Positions 1-8,540 of a stretch of 64,000 bases of DNA are shown here, one piece after another. Each line of letters begins with the position of its first letter. Within the stretch, counting starts at the first letter, position 1. The position numbers and the translations under genes were made by a program. The notes beneath the pieces are model-generated. The model made no database searches, was not told the origin of the DNA, and saw nothing but the letters and a program-made list of their open reading frames with translations. This DNA is from an uncultured Lachnospiraceae bacterium (GTDB taxonomy: Bacteria; Bacillota; Clostridia; Lachnospirales; Lachnospiraceae): the NCBI GenBank assembly GCA_947625205.1, contig CANQNN010000009.1:26999-90998 (forward strand). The letters are read 5' to 3'.

Positions 1-1278
1 CTCATCGTTGTCCTTAAACATTTCCACCATAGGCTGCATCGAGGACGTCACATCATTCAGGATAATATGCGCCTTTTTATCCAGCTCCCTAGCGATCCTG
101 TAGATACCGACAGACGCTCCGAAGCTGTCCACATCTCCCATGCGGTGTCCCATAACATACACTTCGTCTTTGACGGATATGATCTCCTTTAACGCATGCG
201 CCTTGACTCTCGCCTTGACGCGGGTACTCTTCTCCACCTGCTGGCTCTTGCCGCCATAATATGCAACGTTGGAGGGCATCTTCACAACCGCCTGGTCGCC
301 GCCCCGTCCGAGGGCAATATCTATGGCGTTTCGCGCGAACTCATAATTCTGCGTATAGCTCAGGCCATCCAGTCCCATACCGATACTGATCGTGACCGCC
401 ATTTCGTTTCCGATATTCACGGTCTTGACGTCCTCCAGCAGATCAAAACGGTTTTCCTGCAGCTGTACCGCAGCTTCCTTGCGCATGATCACAAAATATT
501 TGTCTTTCTCCAGTTTCTTGCAGATACCGTCCAGGGACGCAATATATTTATTGACTTTACGGTCGATCAGCGCGATCAGAAGGGAACGCCGTACTTCCTC
601 TACGCTCTCCAGCGCCTCGTCATAATTATCCAGATAAATCAGCGCTACGGCCAAGGATTGATTGTCAACCTCTCTTAAGGCTATCTTAAGCGCCGTCTCG
701 TCAAACAGATAGAGGGCTATCAGATAACCGTCATATCCTTTTGCGTCAATAATGTCGCTGTTCTCCGCCATTTCTTTCAAAGATATTTTTTTCAGCTTCG
801 CAACATAATTACCCGATTCATATTCAATATCAAACTCTGTCTCATCCTGTTCGATCACGCCGGGAAGCTTGTCCCTGGTTATGGACGGAAAAAGCGATGT
901 AACAGACTTACGGTATCCCTTCTCCTGGTGCACCACTTTTTCAAACGCGCTGTTTGTCCAGATGATCTTGCCGGCATCGTCCAGCAATGCATGCGGAAGC
1001 TCCAGATCGCGCAGAAGCCTTCTCTGGATCTGTCCATACTGTGTGGCAAAGCTGACAAGCTCATTCATAATGACCGGCTTGTTGTAAAACATCAGGGACA
1101 GTACAATAGCAATATAAAAAATAATGAATCCGCTGAGTACCAGACCTGCTCTGTAATCTATCATATAGATCAAAATATCCACAGCGATCAATAATAATCC
1201 AAGATATAAAGTAGACTGCAGGTAAGACTTCAGCCTTCCCTTTAACTTAACGCTGTTCTTCATAATGACTTCATCCAT
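1..1278 (-). CDS. gdpP: Cyclic-di-AMP phosphodiesterase GdpP, N-terminal 426 codons (runs off the window)
   Basis: Membrane-bound enzyme that hydrolyses c-di-AMP. The visible part has two transmembrane helices (about residues 19-62), a PAS-like domain around 80-150 (LDDAGKIIWTNSAF), a degenerate GGDEF domain with SIGMGLDG near 296, and the start of the DHH phosphoesterase domain with VMGHRMGDVDSFGA near 374-387. The reading frame is still open at base 1, so the rest of DHH and DHHA1 lies outside. The start is taken as the ATG at 1276-1278. An in-frame ATG at 1261-1263 (MKNS), preceded by a weak GGATG, is also possible. In related Firmicutes gdpP precedes rplI and dnaB, and rpsF-ssb-rpsR lies upstream as here. 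Together with cdaA in this window it completes c-di-AMP turnover. Confidence 0.93.
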   Translation of the reverse strand, partial: MDEVIMKNSVKLKGRLKSYLQSTLYLGLLLIAVDILIYMIDYRAGLVLSGFIIFYIAIVLSLMFYNKPVIMNELVSFATQYGQIQRRLLRDLELPHALLDDAGKIIWTNSAFEKVVHQEKGYRKSVTSLFPSITRDKLPGVIEQDETEFDIEYESGNYVAKLKKISLKEMAENSDIIDAKGYDGYLIALYLFDETALKIALREVDNQSLAVALIYLDNYDEALESVEEVRRSLLIALIDRKVNKYIASLDGICKKLEKDKYFVIMRKEAAVQLQENRFDLLEDVKTVNIGNEMAVTISIGMGLDGLSYTQNYEFARNAIDIALGRGGDQAVVKMPSNVAYYGGKSQQVEKSTRVKARVKAHALKEIISVKDEVYVMGHRMGDVDSFGASVGIYRIARELDKKAHIILNDVTSSMQPMVEMFKDNDE

Positions 1279-1333
1279 TCATATGCGCATAAATAAATAT
1301 GTGTTTCCGTTTTTATGCTTAAATAACATCATT

Positions 1334-1342
1334 AGTATAGCA
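1334..1342 (-). promoter_or_regulatory. Extended -10 promoter candidate for gdpP
   Basis: On the minus strand the bases read TGCTATACT, an extended -10 (TGn plus TATACT) about 55 bases before the gdpP start. No good -35 is visible 17 bases upstream. The rpsR terminator lies just upstream, so gdpP needs its own promoter. Confidence 0.4.
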
Positions 1343-1441
1343 TTTTTTATTATTTCATGCTACTCCAATATATAGACATTTAACTAAAAAAAACGACATG
1401 ATATGGTGTGGTCCGGACAGATCCGGCCACGTCATCCGCAC

Positions 1442-1475
1442 AAAAAAGACCCGACCGGATCACGATCGGGTCTTT
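1442..1475 (-). terminator. Intrinsic terminator of the rpsF-ssb-rpsR operon
   Basis: On the minus strand a 10-bp stem, AAAGACCCGA paired with TCGGGTCTTT, closes an 11-base loop and is followed by a T tract. It lies about 10 bases past the rpsR stop. Confidence 0.85.
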
Positions 1476-1485
1476 GATCACACTA

Positions 1486-1749
1486 TTAATCCTGAACGTA
1501 AGGCATAAGCGCGATATGTCTTGCACGCTTGATCGCTACCGTCAAGGCACGCTGATGCTTCGCGCAGTTACCGGTAATTCTTCTGGGAAGAATCTTTCCT
1601 CTCTCGGATACGTATCTCTTAAGCTTATTGGTATCCTTGTAATCGATCACATTATCTTTACCGCAAAATACGCAAACTTTCTTTCTTCTGCGCATCCCGC
1701 CCTTTTTCTTTGCAGGAAAATCCGGCTTCTCTGTTTTATTAAATGCCAT
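1486..1749 (-). CDS. rpsR: 30S ribosomal protein S18
   Basis: Small-subunit protein that binds S6 on the 30S platform. The family signature is clear in the C-terminal half ([19 protein letters not shown], then a basic tail). It is the cysteine-containing form: CVFC near residues 26-29 and a later Cys-x-x-His (NCAKHQ) could bind zinc. The ATG at 1747-1749 is chosen because GGAGG lies 8 bases before it, while an upstream in-frame ATG at 1753-1755 is only 2 bases from the same GGAGG. The length of 87 residues is normal. It is the last gene of the rpsF-ssb-rpsR operon. Confidence 0.96.
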   Translation of the reverse strand: MAFNKTEKPDFPAKKKGGMRRRKKVCVFCGKDNVIDYKDTNKLKRYVSERGKILPRRITGNCAKHQRALTVAIKRARHIALMPYVQD

Positions 1750-1778
1750 AGTCATTGCCTCCTTCTAAAATCAAACCA

Positions 1779-2219
1779 TTAGTTGAACGGCAGTTCCTCG
1801 TCGATTCCGTCAGGGATATTCATGAAACCGTCCCCGGCCGCCGCCGGCTCCGGTCTGCCTGTGGGAACAAATCCGCCATCACCGTTACCGGCGCTGTTCT
1901 TGCTCTCAACAAACTCATGATCCTCTACCACAACATCGGTCGTATATACTTTTACGCCATCCTTATTGGTATAGCTTCCCGTCTGAATACGTCCCGTGAC
2001 CGCGATCCTGGTTCCCTTGTGAAGATACTTCTCCGCGAACTCACCCGCTCTGCCAAAAGCAACGCAGCCAATAAAATCTGCATTCTGCTCGTCATTGTTA
2101 CGATTGAATCTACGGTCTACAGCCAATGTGTATCTCGCAACTGCCGTGGCGTTCTCACCCTGGGAATATCTAACCTCGGGATCTCTTGTCAAACGCCCTA
2201 TAAGTATTACTCTGTTCAT
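1779..2219 (-). CDS. ssb: Single-stranded DNA-binding protein
   Basis: Binds single-stranded DNA in replication, repair and recombination. The N-terminal OB fold begins MNRVILIGRLTRDPEVRY and is followed by a Gly/Ala/Pro-rich linker. The C-terminal tip ends in DEELPFN, the acidic partner-binding tail seen in SSBs with one residue added after the usual Phe. Length is 146 residues. It sits between rpsF and rpsR with gaps of 12 and 29 bases, the standard bacterial arrangement, so the three are co-transcribed. Confidence 0.97.
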   Translation of the reverse strand: MNRVILIGRLTRDPEVRYSQGENATAVARYTLAVDRRFNRNNDEQNADFIGCVAFGRAGEFAEKYLHKGTRIAVTGRIQTGSYTNKDGVKVYTTDVVVEDHEFVESKNSAGNGDGGFVPTGRPEPAAAGDGFMNIPDGIDEELPFN

Positions 2220-2231
2220 AAAAACCTCTTT

Positions 2232-2522
2232 CTATTTCTCGTCCTGTCTAACGCACAGATATCTGATGACATTATCCATGATACGGATGCGGCTTTCGAT
2301 TTCGGCAGGGGCAGTGCTCTCAGCTTCAAACTGAATAAAGTAATAATAAGCTTCCTTCATTTTCTGAATCTCGTATGCCAGCTTTTTCTTACCCCAGTCA
2401 TCCACATTAGTGATCTGTCCGCCGAATCTTTCTACCAGAGCTTTAGCCTTTTCCAAGGTAGCTGCTCTCGCGTCATCTTCGATCTTTGCACTAACAACGA
2501 CGGCTAACTCGTATTTGTTCAT
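2232..2522 (-). CDS. rpsF: 30S ribosomal protein S6
   Basis: Ribosomal protein that pairs with S18. Family features are MNKYELAVVVSAKIED at the start, the Trp-Gly-Lys-Lys segment in the middle (VDDWGKKKLAYEIQ), and the aromatic run YYYFIQFEAE. The start is the ATG at 2520-2522, which has AGGAGG nine bases upstream. The open frame extends 16 codons further up, but those codons would overlap the ribosome-binding site and do not match the family. It is 96 residues long and first in the operon. The leader may carry the S6:S18 autoregulatory fold (see separate entry). Confidence 0.97.
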   Translation of the reverse strand: MNKYELAVVVSAKIEDDARAATLEKAKALVERFGGQITNVDDWGKKKLAYEIQKMKEAYYYFIQFEAESTAPAEIESRIRIMDNVIRYLCVRQDEK

Positions 2523-2536
2523 GCTTTGTTTCCTCC

Positions 2537-2594
2537 TTTTGGTCTCTGGCCCCTCTTTCACAAGGAGCAAGGATGATTGGCTTTACAGCCAAAA
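2537..2594 (-). promoter_or_regulatory. Possible S6:S18-type leader of rpsF
   Basis: In the minus-strand leader, TTTTGG (2594-2589) can pair with CCAAAA (2542-2537) right next to the rpsF AGGAGG. The same 5' segment can instead form a local hairpin, TTGGC-TGTAAA-GCCAA. Many bacteria control this operon through an S6:S18-binding leader RNA. The match to that motif was not tested here. Confidence 0.3.
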
Positions 2595-2598
2595 TGTT

Positions 2599-2607
2599 AG
2601 TATATCA
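2599..2607 (-). promoter_or_regulatory. Extended -10 promoter of the rpsF operon
   Basis: The minus strand reads TGATATACT, an extended -10, about 77 bases before the rpsF start and just past the DUF951 stop. The -35 region (TGTGAT at a 17-base spacer) is weak. Confidence 0.5.
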
Positions 2608-2622
2608 CGAGTCTTTATAATA

Positions 2623-2847
2623 TCACACGTCCCGGCAATCTGCAAGTGGTTTTTCGGAAATTTTGGAAATCGCCGGAATGATTTGTTTCACATTCTTCTC
2701 AGCCTGTCTGCGCGCAATCATGATCTGGTGCCCGCATCCTGCACACTTTAAGCGGAAATCGGCGCCGATACGAAGCACTTCCCATTCCCGCGACCCGCAA
2801 GGATGCTGCTTCTTCATCTTCAGAATATCTCCCACTTGAATATCCAT
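2623..2847 (-). CDS. DUF951 family protein (YyzM-like)
   Basis: Small soluble protein of 74 residues and unknown function. It begins MDIQVGDILKMKKQHPCG and carries a Cys-x-x-Cys-Gly-His (CAGCGH) near residue 35, typical of DUF951. A GGAGG about 12 bases upstream and a closer GGGAT support the ATG at 2845-2847. In Bacillus the DUF951 gene yyzM also lies near rpsF-ssb-rpsR, so the position is conserved. The basic, Cys-containing sequence would suit nucleic-acid binding, but that is inference. It lies 83 bases after the sirtuin gene on the same strand. Confidence 0.85.
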   Translation of the reverse strand: MDIQVGDILKMKKQHPCGSREWEVLRIGADFRLKCAGCGHQIMIARRQAEKNVKQIIPAISKISEKPLADCRDV

Positions 2848-2930
2848 ACTGATCCCTGTCCTCCATAGCGCTTCGCTCCGCTTTCCCGCAGGCTCCGGAC
2901 ACCGGACGTCCCGCCCGCCTTAGCGCGGGT

Positions 2931-3647
2931 TTAAAGCTGTGAAAAAATCTCCCCAATGCTTCCCTGAACGATCAGATTCGCCATAGAATCTTTGGGAGTA
3001 GGCGTCTTGTTCACCAGTACAAGCTTATCGCCCATATAATAATCCAGAAGCCCGGCGGCGGGATAGACTGCCAGTGAAGTGCCGCCAACGATGAGCACAT
3101 CCGCATTGCTGATATAACGGATCGACTCAGAGAGAGTTCTCTGGTCCAGTCCCTCCTCATATAAAACCACATCGGGTTTAATGCTGCCACCGCAGGCGGT
3201 ACACTTCGGAACGCCTTCGGAATGCAGAATGTATTCCGCATCATAGGATGCGCCGCAGTTCTCACAGTAATTGCGAAGAACAGAACCGTGAAGCTCCAGT
3301 ACCGTTCTGCTTCCCGCCGCCTGATGCAGTCCGTCAATATTCTGCGTGATGACCGCCTTGAGTTTGCCTTCCTTCTCCCACTGCGCCAGCTTTATGTGCG
3401 CCGCATTCGGTTTTGCATCAAGGCACAGCATCTTGGCGCGATAAAATCTGTAAAACTCATCCGTCTTACGGCGATAGAACGTATGGCTTAAGATTGTTTC
3501 CGGCGGATAGTCATACTGCTGGTGATACAATCCGTCCACACTTCTAAAGTCCGGTATACCGCTCTCCGTTGATACGCCTGCGCCGCCAAAAAATACGATA
3601 TTGTTACTTTCCTCAACCCATTTGCGAAGCTGTTCAAGCTGTTCCAT
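2931..3647 (-). CDS. NAD-dependent protein deacylase, sirtuin family
   Basis: Removes acyl groups from lysine using NAD. The NAD-binding motif GAGVSTESGIPDFRS lies near residues 22-36, TQNIDGLHQAAG near 100-112 provides NAD and acyl-lysine contacts including the catalytic His region (LELHGS), and two Cys pairs (CENC, CTAC) form the structural zinc site. The length of 238 residues is normal for a CobB/SrtN-type bacterial sirtuin. The start ATG follows GGGGGAT by about 6 bases. The spacer to DUF951 (2848-2930) is GC-rich with short inverted repeats but no T tract. The substrate cannot be told from sequence. Confidence 0.93.
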   Translation of the reverse strand: MEQLEQLRKWVEESNNIVFFGGAGVSTESGIPDFRSVDGLYHQQYDYPPETILSHTFYRRKTDEFYRFYRAKMLCLDAKPNAAHIKLAQWEKEGKLKAVITQNIDGLHQAAGSRTVLELHGSVLRNYCENCGASYDAEYILHSEGVPKCTACGGSIKPDVVLYEEGLDQRTLSESIRYISNADVLIVGGTSLAVYPAAGLLDYYMGDKLVLVNKTPTPKDSMANLIVQGSIGEIFSQL

Positions 3648-3712
3648 ATGAGATCCCCCTTTTCCTTATCATCCCGCCGGTTTCTCTGCCGTATGCGCCC
3701 TGTACGTGGCGG

Positions 3713-5401
3713 CTATTTACCGTTCTTCTCACCCAGGCCCATTCTGTTGACTGCCGAGAAGATCGCCCGCACGGAAGCTCTCGTAATATTGGAGCTTACG
3801 CCGACGCCGTACGTGACCTGCCCGCTCTCCACATCCAGAAGATGAATGTATGCCGCCGCCTGGGAATTTGACCCGCTCTGCAGGGCATGCTCTTCATAGT
3901 CGAGGATCTTGATATCTATATCCAGTTCTTCCTGAAGACCGCGTTTCGCCGCATCAATAGGTCCGTTGCCGACCGCCTCGAAGGTCTTCTCCTCGCCGTG
4001 ATCCGTGTACACGATCGTAACCCTGGTGTCAAACTCGGACTCCGTCTCGCCGCTCAGGTCATCGACACGCAGCTTGCGGAAATGAATCGGCTCTTTCTGC
4101 GCCAGATATTCCTCCCGAAACTTATCCATGATCTGATCGGGAGACACCTCTCCCTGCTGCTCGGATATTTTCTGAATGACATTAGCAAACTCCTTATGCA
4201 TACCTTTAGGCAGTTTAAAGCCGAAATAAGTATCCATAATAAACGCCACGCCGCCTTTGCCGGACTGGGAATTGATACGTACGATCGGCTCATACTCCCT
4301 GCCGATGTCAGACGGATCGATGGGCAGATACGGCACCTGCCATATCTGACTGCCGCGCTCTTTGAGCGCCTTGACGCCCTTGTTGATAGCATCCTGGTGC
4401 GAACCCGAGAAAGCGGTGAACACCAGCTTGCCGGCATACGGATGTCTGGGGTGGATCGGGATCTTGCAACATCTCTCATAGATTTCGATGCTCTCATTCA
4501 CATGCTCTATGGCAAGCTTCGGATCAACGCCCTGTGAAAACATATTGTAGGCAAGGTTCATGATATCTACATTACCGGTTCTCTCACCATTGCCAAACAG
4601 AGTGCCTTCCACCCGTTCAGCCCCTGCAAGCATTGCAAGCTCCGCGCTTGCGACCCCGGTTCCCCTGTCATTGTGGGGATGCACGCTCAAAATGATGCTT
4701 TCCCGATTCTTAAAATGTTTATTCATCCACTCGATCTGATCAGCGTACACGTTCGGCGTATTCATCTCCACCGTAGACGGCAGATTGATGATCATGGGAT
4801 CCTCCTTCGTGGGTCCCCATTCCTCCTGCACCGCCGTACAGATCTCCAGTGCATAATCAAGTTCCGTTCCCGTAAAGCTCTCCGGAGAATATTCCAGAAT
4901 GATCTTTCCGGGGAAATCAGCCGCGCACTTTTTCACCATCCGGGTCCCTTCCACGGCAATGTTGGTGATCTGCTCCCTGTTCATATTAAACACTACATCG
5001 CGCTGTAAAGTAGATGTAGAATTATAAATATGCACGATAGCCTGCTTACAGCCTGCAATGGATTCGAACGTTCTCGCCACCAGCTCCTCGCGGCACTGCG
5101 TCAGCACCTGTACCACCACATCATCGGGAATCAGCCTGCGATCGATAAGCTGTCGTAAGAAATCAAATTCGATCTGGCTCGCAGCGGGAAATCCGACTTC
5201 TATTTCCTTAAAACCGAGCTTTACCAGGTAGTTAAAAAATTCTATTTTCTCCGATACGATCATGGGATCGATCAGCGCCTGGTTGCCGTCCCGAAGATCC
5301 ACGCTGCACCATATGGGAGCCTTCTCGATCTCCTTGCCCGGCCACTCTCTCTCCGGATAATCCACCACCGGATTTTTACGGTAACGTTTGTAGTTTAACA
5401 T
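3713..5401 (-). CDS. leuA: 2-isopropylmalate synthase (LeuA2 type)
   Basis: Condenses 2-ketoisovalerate with acetyl-CoA in the first step of leucine synthesis. It is the longer type found also in actinobacteria and yeast: a TIM-barrel domain with DLRDGNQALIDPM near residues 34-46 and the metal-binding HPHNDRGTG near 240, then a linker and a C-terminal LeuA dimer/regulatory domain (about 440-562) that would bind leucine. The start is the ATG at 5399-5401, with GGAGG seven bases upstream. The open frame continues 11 codons further but without family similarity. No T-box or leader peptide is evident. It stands alone after the ptsH terminator. Confidence 0.95.
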   Translation of the reverse strand: MLNYKRYRKNPVVDYPEREWPGKEIEKAPIWCSVDLRDGNQALIDPMIVSEKIEFFNYLVKLGFKEIEVGFPAASQIEFDFLRQLIDRRLIPDDVVVQVLTQCREELVARTFESIAGCKQAIVHIYNSTSTLQRDVVFNMNREQITNIAVEGTRMVKKCAADFPGKIILEYSPESFTGTELDYALEICTAVQEEWGPTKEDPMIINLPSTVEMNTPNVYADQIEWMNKHFKNRESIILSVHPHNDRGTGVASAELAMLAGAERVEGTLFGNGERTGNVDIMNLAYNMFSQGVDPKLAIEHVNESIEIYERCCKIPIHPRHPYAGKLVFTAFSGSHQDAINKGVKALKERGSQIWQVPYLPIDPSDIGREYEPIVRINSQSGKGGVAFIMDTYFGFKLPKGMHKEFANVIQKISEQQGEVSPDQIMDKFREEYLAQKEPIHFRKLRVDDLSGETESEFDTRVTIVYTDHGEEKTFEAVGNGPIDAAKRGLQEELDIDIKILDYEEHALQSGSNSQAAAYIHLLDVESGQVTYGVGVSSNITRASVRAIFSAVNRMGLGEKNGK

Positions 5402-5474
5402 TGTTTTTCCTCCACTTCCACTGTTATGATGCAATATAAAATATCCCTTAGTTTCACGTAATAAAGATTCCCCG

Positions 5475-5507
5475 AAAAAAATAAAAAGCCCGCTGTATAC
5501 AACGGGC
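5475..5507 (-). terminator. Terminator of ptsH
   Basis: On the minus strand GCCCG...CGGGC, extended by a near-perfect inner palindrome (TTGTATACAG), is followed by a long T tract. It starts about 15 bases after the ptsH stop and separates it from leuA. Confidence 0.85.
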
Positions 5508-5521
5508 CAATACAGATAACA

Positions 5522-5785
5522 TTATTCACCAAGTCCGCTCTCGATCGCATTGACCAAAGCTTTCAGGGCTTCCTCCTCATCCTCGCCATCACATACGAAC
5601 TCGATCTCATCGCCGCACTTGACGCATGCCCCCAGCACGCTCAGTACACTTTTGGCATTCGCTGTATTATCCCGAAATGTAAAAGTTATCAAAGATTTAA
5701 ACTGCATCGCTTCCTTGCATAGAATACCTGCAGGTCTTAGATGTAGCCCGGTCGGGTTCTTGATGACTACCTTTTGGCTTACCAT
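5522..5785 (-). CDS. ptsH: HPr, phosphocarrier protein of the PTS
   Basis: Carries phosphate from enzyme I to sugar-specific EII proteins. The active-site motif TGLHLRPAG contains the phosphorylatable His near residue 14. The regulatory Ser site (NAKSVLSVLGA) near 45 would be the target of HPr kinase, so this copy could serve both transport and carbon catabolite control. The length of 87 residues is typical. It has its own promoter (5847-5875) and terminator, and enzyme I is not adjacent. A second HPr-like gene at 43641-43871 lacks the His, so this is the only true phosphocarrier in the window. Confidence 0.93.
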   Translation of the reverse strand: MVSQKVVIKNPTGLHLRPAGILCKEAMQFKSLITFTFRDNTANAKSVLSVLGACVKCGDEIEFVCDGEDEEEALKALVNAIESGLGE

Positions 5786-5846
5786 ACCCTCATTCCTCCA
5801 ATTTCCGTTCTGACCGATCGTAACCCCTGTTCACGGCCTAAAACAT

Positions 5847-5875
5847 ACTATATCATTTTTTTTGACATCCTACAA
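5847..5875 (-). promoter_or_regulatory. Sigma-A promoter of ptsH
   Basis: Minus strand TTGTAG, 17-base spacer, TATAGT, with an extended TGA before the -10. It lies immediately past the glmM stop. Confidence 0.65.
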
Positions 5876-5878
5876 GAG

Positions 5879-7228
5879 TTATAACATAATATTCTGTATC
5901 AGCTCCGCCAGTTTCCCGGCTTCTTTTTCGATCATATGCTGGTCTTTTCCCTCGATCATGACACGGACTAACGGCTCTGTTCCGGACGGTCTGATCAGCA
6001 CGCGTCCCTCGCCCGCAAACTTCTGATCCAGCGTGGCGATCGCTTCCGCGATCTCCGGATAATCCATATACTTTTCCTTCTTGTGATTGGGCACCTTGGC
6101 GTTGACAAGCGCCTGCGGCATCACTTCCATAATATTCTTTAACTCCGAGAGCGGCTTGCCTGTCTCAACGAGCACCTGGAGCAGATGAAGGGCGCTCAGA
6201 AGACCGTCCCCTGTCGTATTCTCATCCAGGAAAATAACATGGCCCGACTGTTCACCGCCAAGGCTGGCGCCTATCTCCCGCATGCGCTCCAGAACGTATC
6301 TGTCGCCTACCTTAGTCTGCTCGATATGAATACCGTTCTTCTCACCCATCAGGAAAAATCCAAGGTTACTCATGACTGTTGCCACGATCGTATCGCCGTT
6401 CAGTTTTCCGTTGCGCTTCATGTGACTGCCCACGATCGCCATGATCTGGTCGCCGTCCACAATGCTTCCCAGTTCATCCACAGCTAAGAGTCTGTCTGCA
6501 TCGCCGTCAAAAGCGAGTCCTATATTGGCCTTCTCATAGACAACTCTGGCCTGCAGCTCTTCCATATGCGTGGAGCCGCAGTTTGCATTGATGTTCGTGC
6601 CGTCAGGATTATTGTGAATAGCCACGACCTCCGCGCCAAGCTCCTTCATCGTCTCCACGGAGGTATAATAAGATGCGCCCTCCGCGCAGTCCAGCACGAT
6701 CTTCAACCCGCGCAGGTCCACATTGACAGCTTTCATTGCATGATTGATATACTCTTCCCTTGCATCCGTCCGGTATTTGATCTTTCCGACGCCCGCGCCT
6801 GTCGGGAACGTGACGCCCTGCATACCGCTCTTAATCAGCGCTTCTATCTCATCCTCCAGAGAATCCGGGAGTTTATACCCGTCTCCGTCAAAAAATTTGA
6901 TGCCGTTAAACTCGACCGAGTTATGGGATGCGGAAATAACGACTCCCGCGTCTACTTTATACTTCCGCGTAAGATAAGCCACCGCCGGCGTGGGAACAAT
7001 GCCGACATATACCGCATTTGCGCCCACGGAACATGCGCCCGCCATCAAAGCGTTGGCCAGCATATCCCCCGATATCCTCGTATCGCATCCCACCATGATG
7101 GTCGGCTTATGTGCATTTTCACGGCTGAGAACATATGCTCCCGCCTGGCCTAGCTGCATAGCCAGCTGCGGTGTCAGTTCTTCGTTCGCAACGCCGCGGA
7201 CACCGTCCGTACCAAATAATCTGCCCAT
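5879..7228 (-). CDS. glmM: Phosphoglucosamine mutase
   Basis: Converts glucosamine-6-phosphate to glucosamine-1-phosphate, feeding UDP-GlcNAc and peptidoglycan synthesis. The phosphoserine loop VISASHNS sits near residue 100, the metal-binding loop AFDGDADRLLAVD near 240, the sugar-binding GEQSGHVIF near 330, and the phosphate-binding RPSGTEPLVRVM close to the C-terminus. The full length of 449 residues is normal. It follows cdaR by 31 bases in the conserved cdaA-cdaR-glmM operon. In other Firmicutes GlmM binds CdaA and restrains c-di-AMP synthesis, so co-expression is meaningful. Confidence 0.97.
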   Translation of the reverse strand: MGRLFGTDGVRGVANEELTPQLAMQLGQAGAYVLSRENAHKPTIMVGCDTRISGDMLANALMAGACSVGANAVYVGIVPTPAVAYLTRKYKVDAGVVISASHNSVEFNGIKFFDGDGYKLPDSLEDEIEALIKSGMQGVTFPTGAGVGKIKYRTDAREEYINHAMKAVNVDLRGLKIVLDCAEGASYYTSVETMKELGAEVVAIHNNPDGTNINANCGSTHMEELQARVVYEKANIGLAFDGDADRLLAVDELGSIVDGDQIMAIVGSHMKRNGKLNGDTIVATVMSNLGFFLMGEKNGIHIEQTKVGDRYVLERMREIGASLGGEQSGHVIFLDENTTGDGLLSALHLLQVLVETGKPLSELKNIMEVMPQALVNAKVPNHKKEKYMDYPEIAEAIATLDQKFAGEGRVLIRPSGTEPLVRVMIEGKDQHMIEKEAGKLAELIQNIML

Positions 7229-7259
7229 AATAATATCTGTCCTTCCCTGTTTACCGTAT

Positions 7260-8540
7260 TTACCGCGCCTCTGTAATGTGTACCTGTGCCTCTGTCTCTT
7301 CCCACGTTACTGCGGAATCCTCCGGAAGACTTACAGACAGCGGTATCATATAATAACCGCTCTCCGGCGTTTCCATCTCTTCATCCTCCAACCATGCACC
7401 TATATCGGCGCTTACTTCCAGTGTATTCGTATTGATATCCTGAAGTTCTGCAGGAAGCCCGGAAAGCGTTATAAGGCAGCTATTGTTCGGCTCCGCAAAA
7501 TCCGCCTCAAAGCCTTCAGGAACACCGATGATCCTTATATCATCAAATCTCTTTGAGAATGTCCGCCTTATCACCTGGTCAATATGCACCGTAACGCTGA
7601 CCACACCTTTAAAATCCTCTTCTGCCAGAGTAATTCCCTCCGGCAGATACTCGTTCAGATCGATCAGTACAGTCACATCCTCCGTCGCTCCGGTCACATC
7701 GACAGCCTCCGCCGGGATCTCTATGGCATTGATCTTCTGTACAACAGAGGACCGGCCGGCAATAAGGACGCTGCTCCTTGTACTCTCGATCTCACCCGTC
7801 ATCCGGTAGCCGTCCGCGGGCGTGCCCAAAACGCTATATGTGATCGGCACGGTTTTCTGTTCAAGGATCTCTATATAGACACGTACTTTACTGATACTTT
7901 TTTCGAGGCTCTGCGACTGGATCTCATTATTCTCCAAATCATACAGACGAATATCGGCATCCGTTCCGATATTGCCCATAAAACCGGATACATCGACCTC
8001 GGCCTGCGCTTTGGCGATCTGGGATATAACGGACTCGGGTCCGGATATTTTTATCAGGTTCTGCTCTGTTGAGACGTCGCCCACCATATAGCCTTCCTTC
8101 ACTTCACCCGTAACACTGGCGCGTATCGGGAACGACCGAGTCATCTTATTCTCAATATTTAATTTTACGCTGTCAATATTACCTTTGATGCTTTCCAGTT
8201 TATCATTATATTTATTGGTTGAAAGCTTGATGGCAATGGTATCGAGACTCGTCAGGTCCGCCATGTCCGCCACTGCAACTACATTGCTCTTATCGAGCGT
8301 ATCGATAACGGAACGCGGCGCATAGATCGTTACAGTGTCGATCACATCCGTATCATCCAACACTTCATAGATCTGTCCCCTGTCCGTGACCAGCTCGGCA
8401 TTTCTGATAGTGACCGGCACATCCGAAACGCGGAATACAGTCACGGGATCATTTATATTGGTGACAACGACCCAAAGCACAACGGCAAACAGAAAAGATA
8501 CCAGCTTCAATCCCCAGTTTTTGGCAATCCTATTTTTCAT
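7260..8540 (-). CDS. cdaR: CdaA regulatory protein CdaR (YbbR-domain protein)
   Basis: Extracytoplasmic partner that modulates the diadenylate cyclase CdaA. One N-terminal membrane anchor (about residues 8-26, LKLVSFLFAVVLWVVVTNI) is followed by four YbbR-type beta domains over about 40-420, seen as repeated segments such as ...VTIRNAELV..., ...ASVTGEVKEGYMVGDV... and ...SVLGTPADGYRMTGEI.... The ATG lies inside the end of cdaA (11-base overlap), which implies translational coupling. The same symbol is used in the literature for an unrelated sugar-diacid regulator; the gene at 28642 is of that other kind. Confidence 0.93.
   Translation of the reverse strand: MKNRIAKNWGLKLVSFLFAVVLWVVVTNINDPVTVFRVSDVPVTIRNAELVTDRGQIYEVLDDTDVIDTVTIYAPRSVIDTLDKSNVVAVADMADLTSLDTIAIKLSTNKYNDKLESIKGNIDSVKLNIENKMTRSFPIRASVTGEVKEGYMVGDVSTEQNLIKISGPESVISQIAKAQAEVDVSGFMGNIGTDADIRLYDLENNEIQSQSLEKSISKVRVYIEILEQKTVPITYSVLGTPADGYRMTGEIESTRSSVLIAGRSSVVQKINAIEIPAEAVDVTGATEDVTVLIDLNEYLPEGITLAEEDFKGVVSVTVHIDQVIRRTFSKRFDDIRIIGVPEGFEADFAEPNNSCLITLSGLPAELQDINTNTLEVSADIGAWLEDEEMETPESGYYMIPLSVSLPEDSAVTWEETEAQVHITEAR

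Noticed and set aside
2848..2930. GC-rich inverted repeats between the sirtuin and DUF951 genes as a terminator
   Set aside because: The stems are short and not followed by a T tract, so they were not called.
3887..4537. Plus-strand open frame of 216 codons within leuA
   Set aside because: Antisense to the conserved leuA coding sequence, with no supporting motif.
5402..5521. T-box or leader-peptide attenuator for leuA
   Set aside because: The only terminator there directly follows ptsH, and no T-box consensus or leucine-rich leader peptide is seen.
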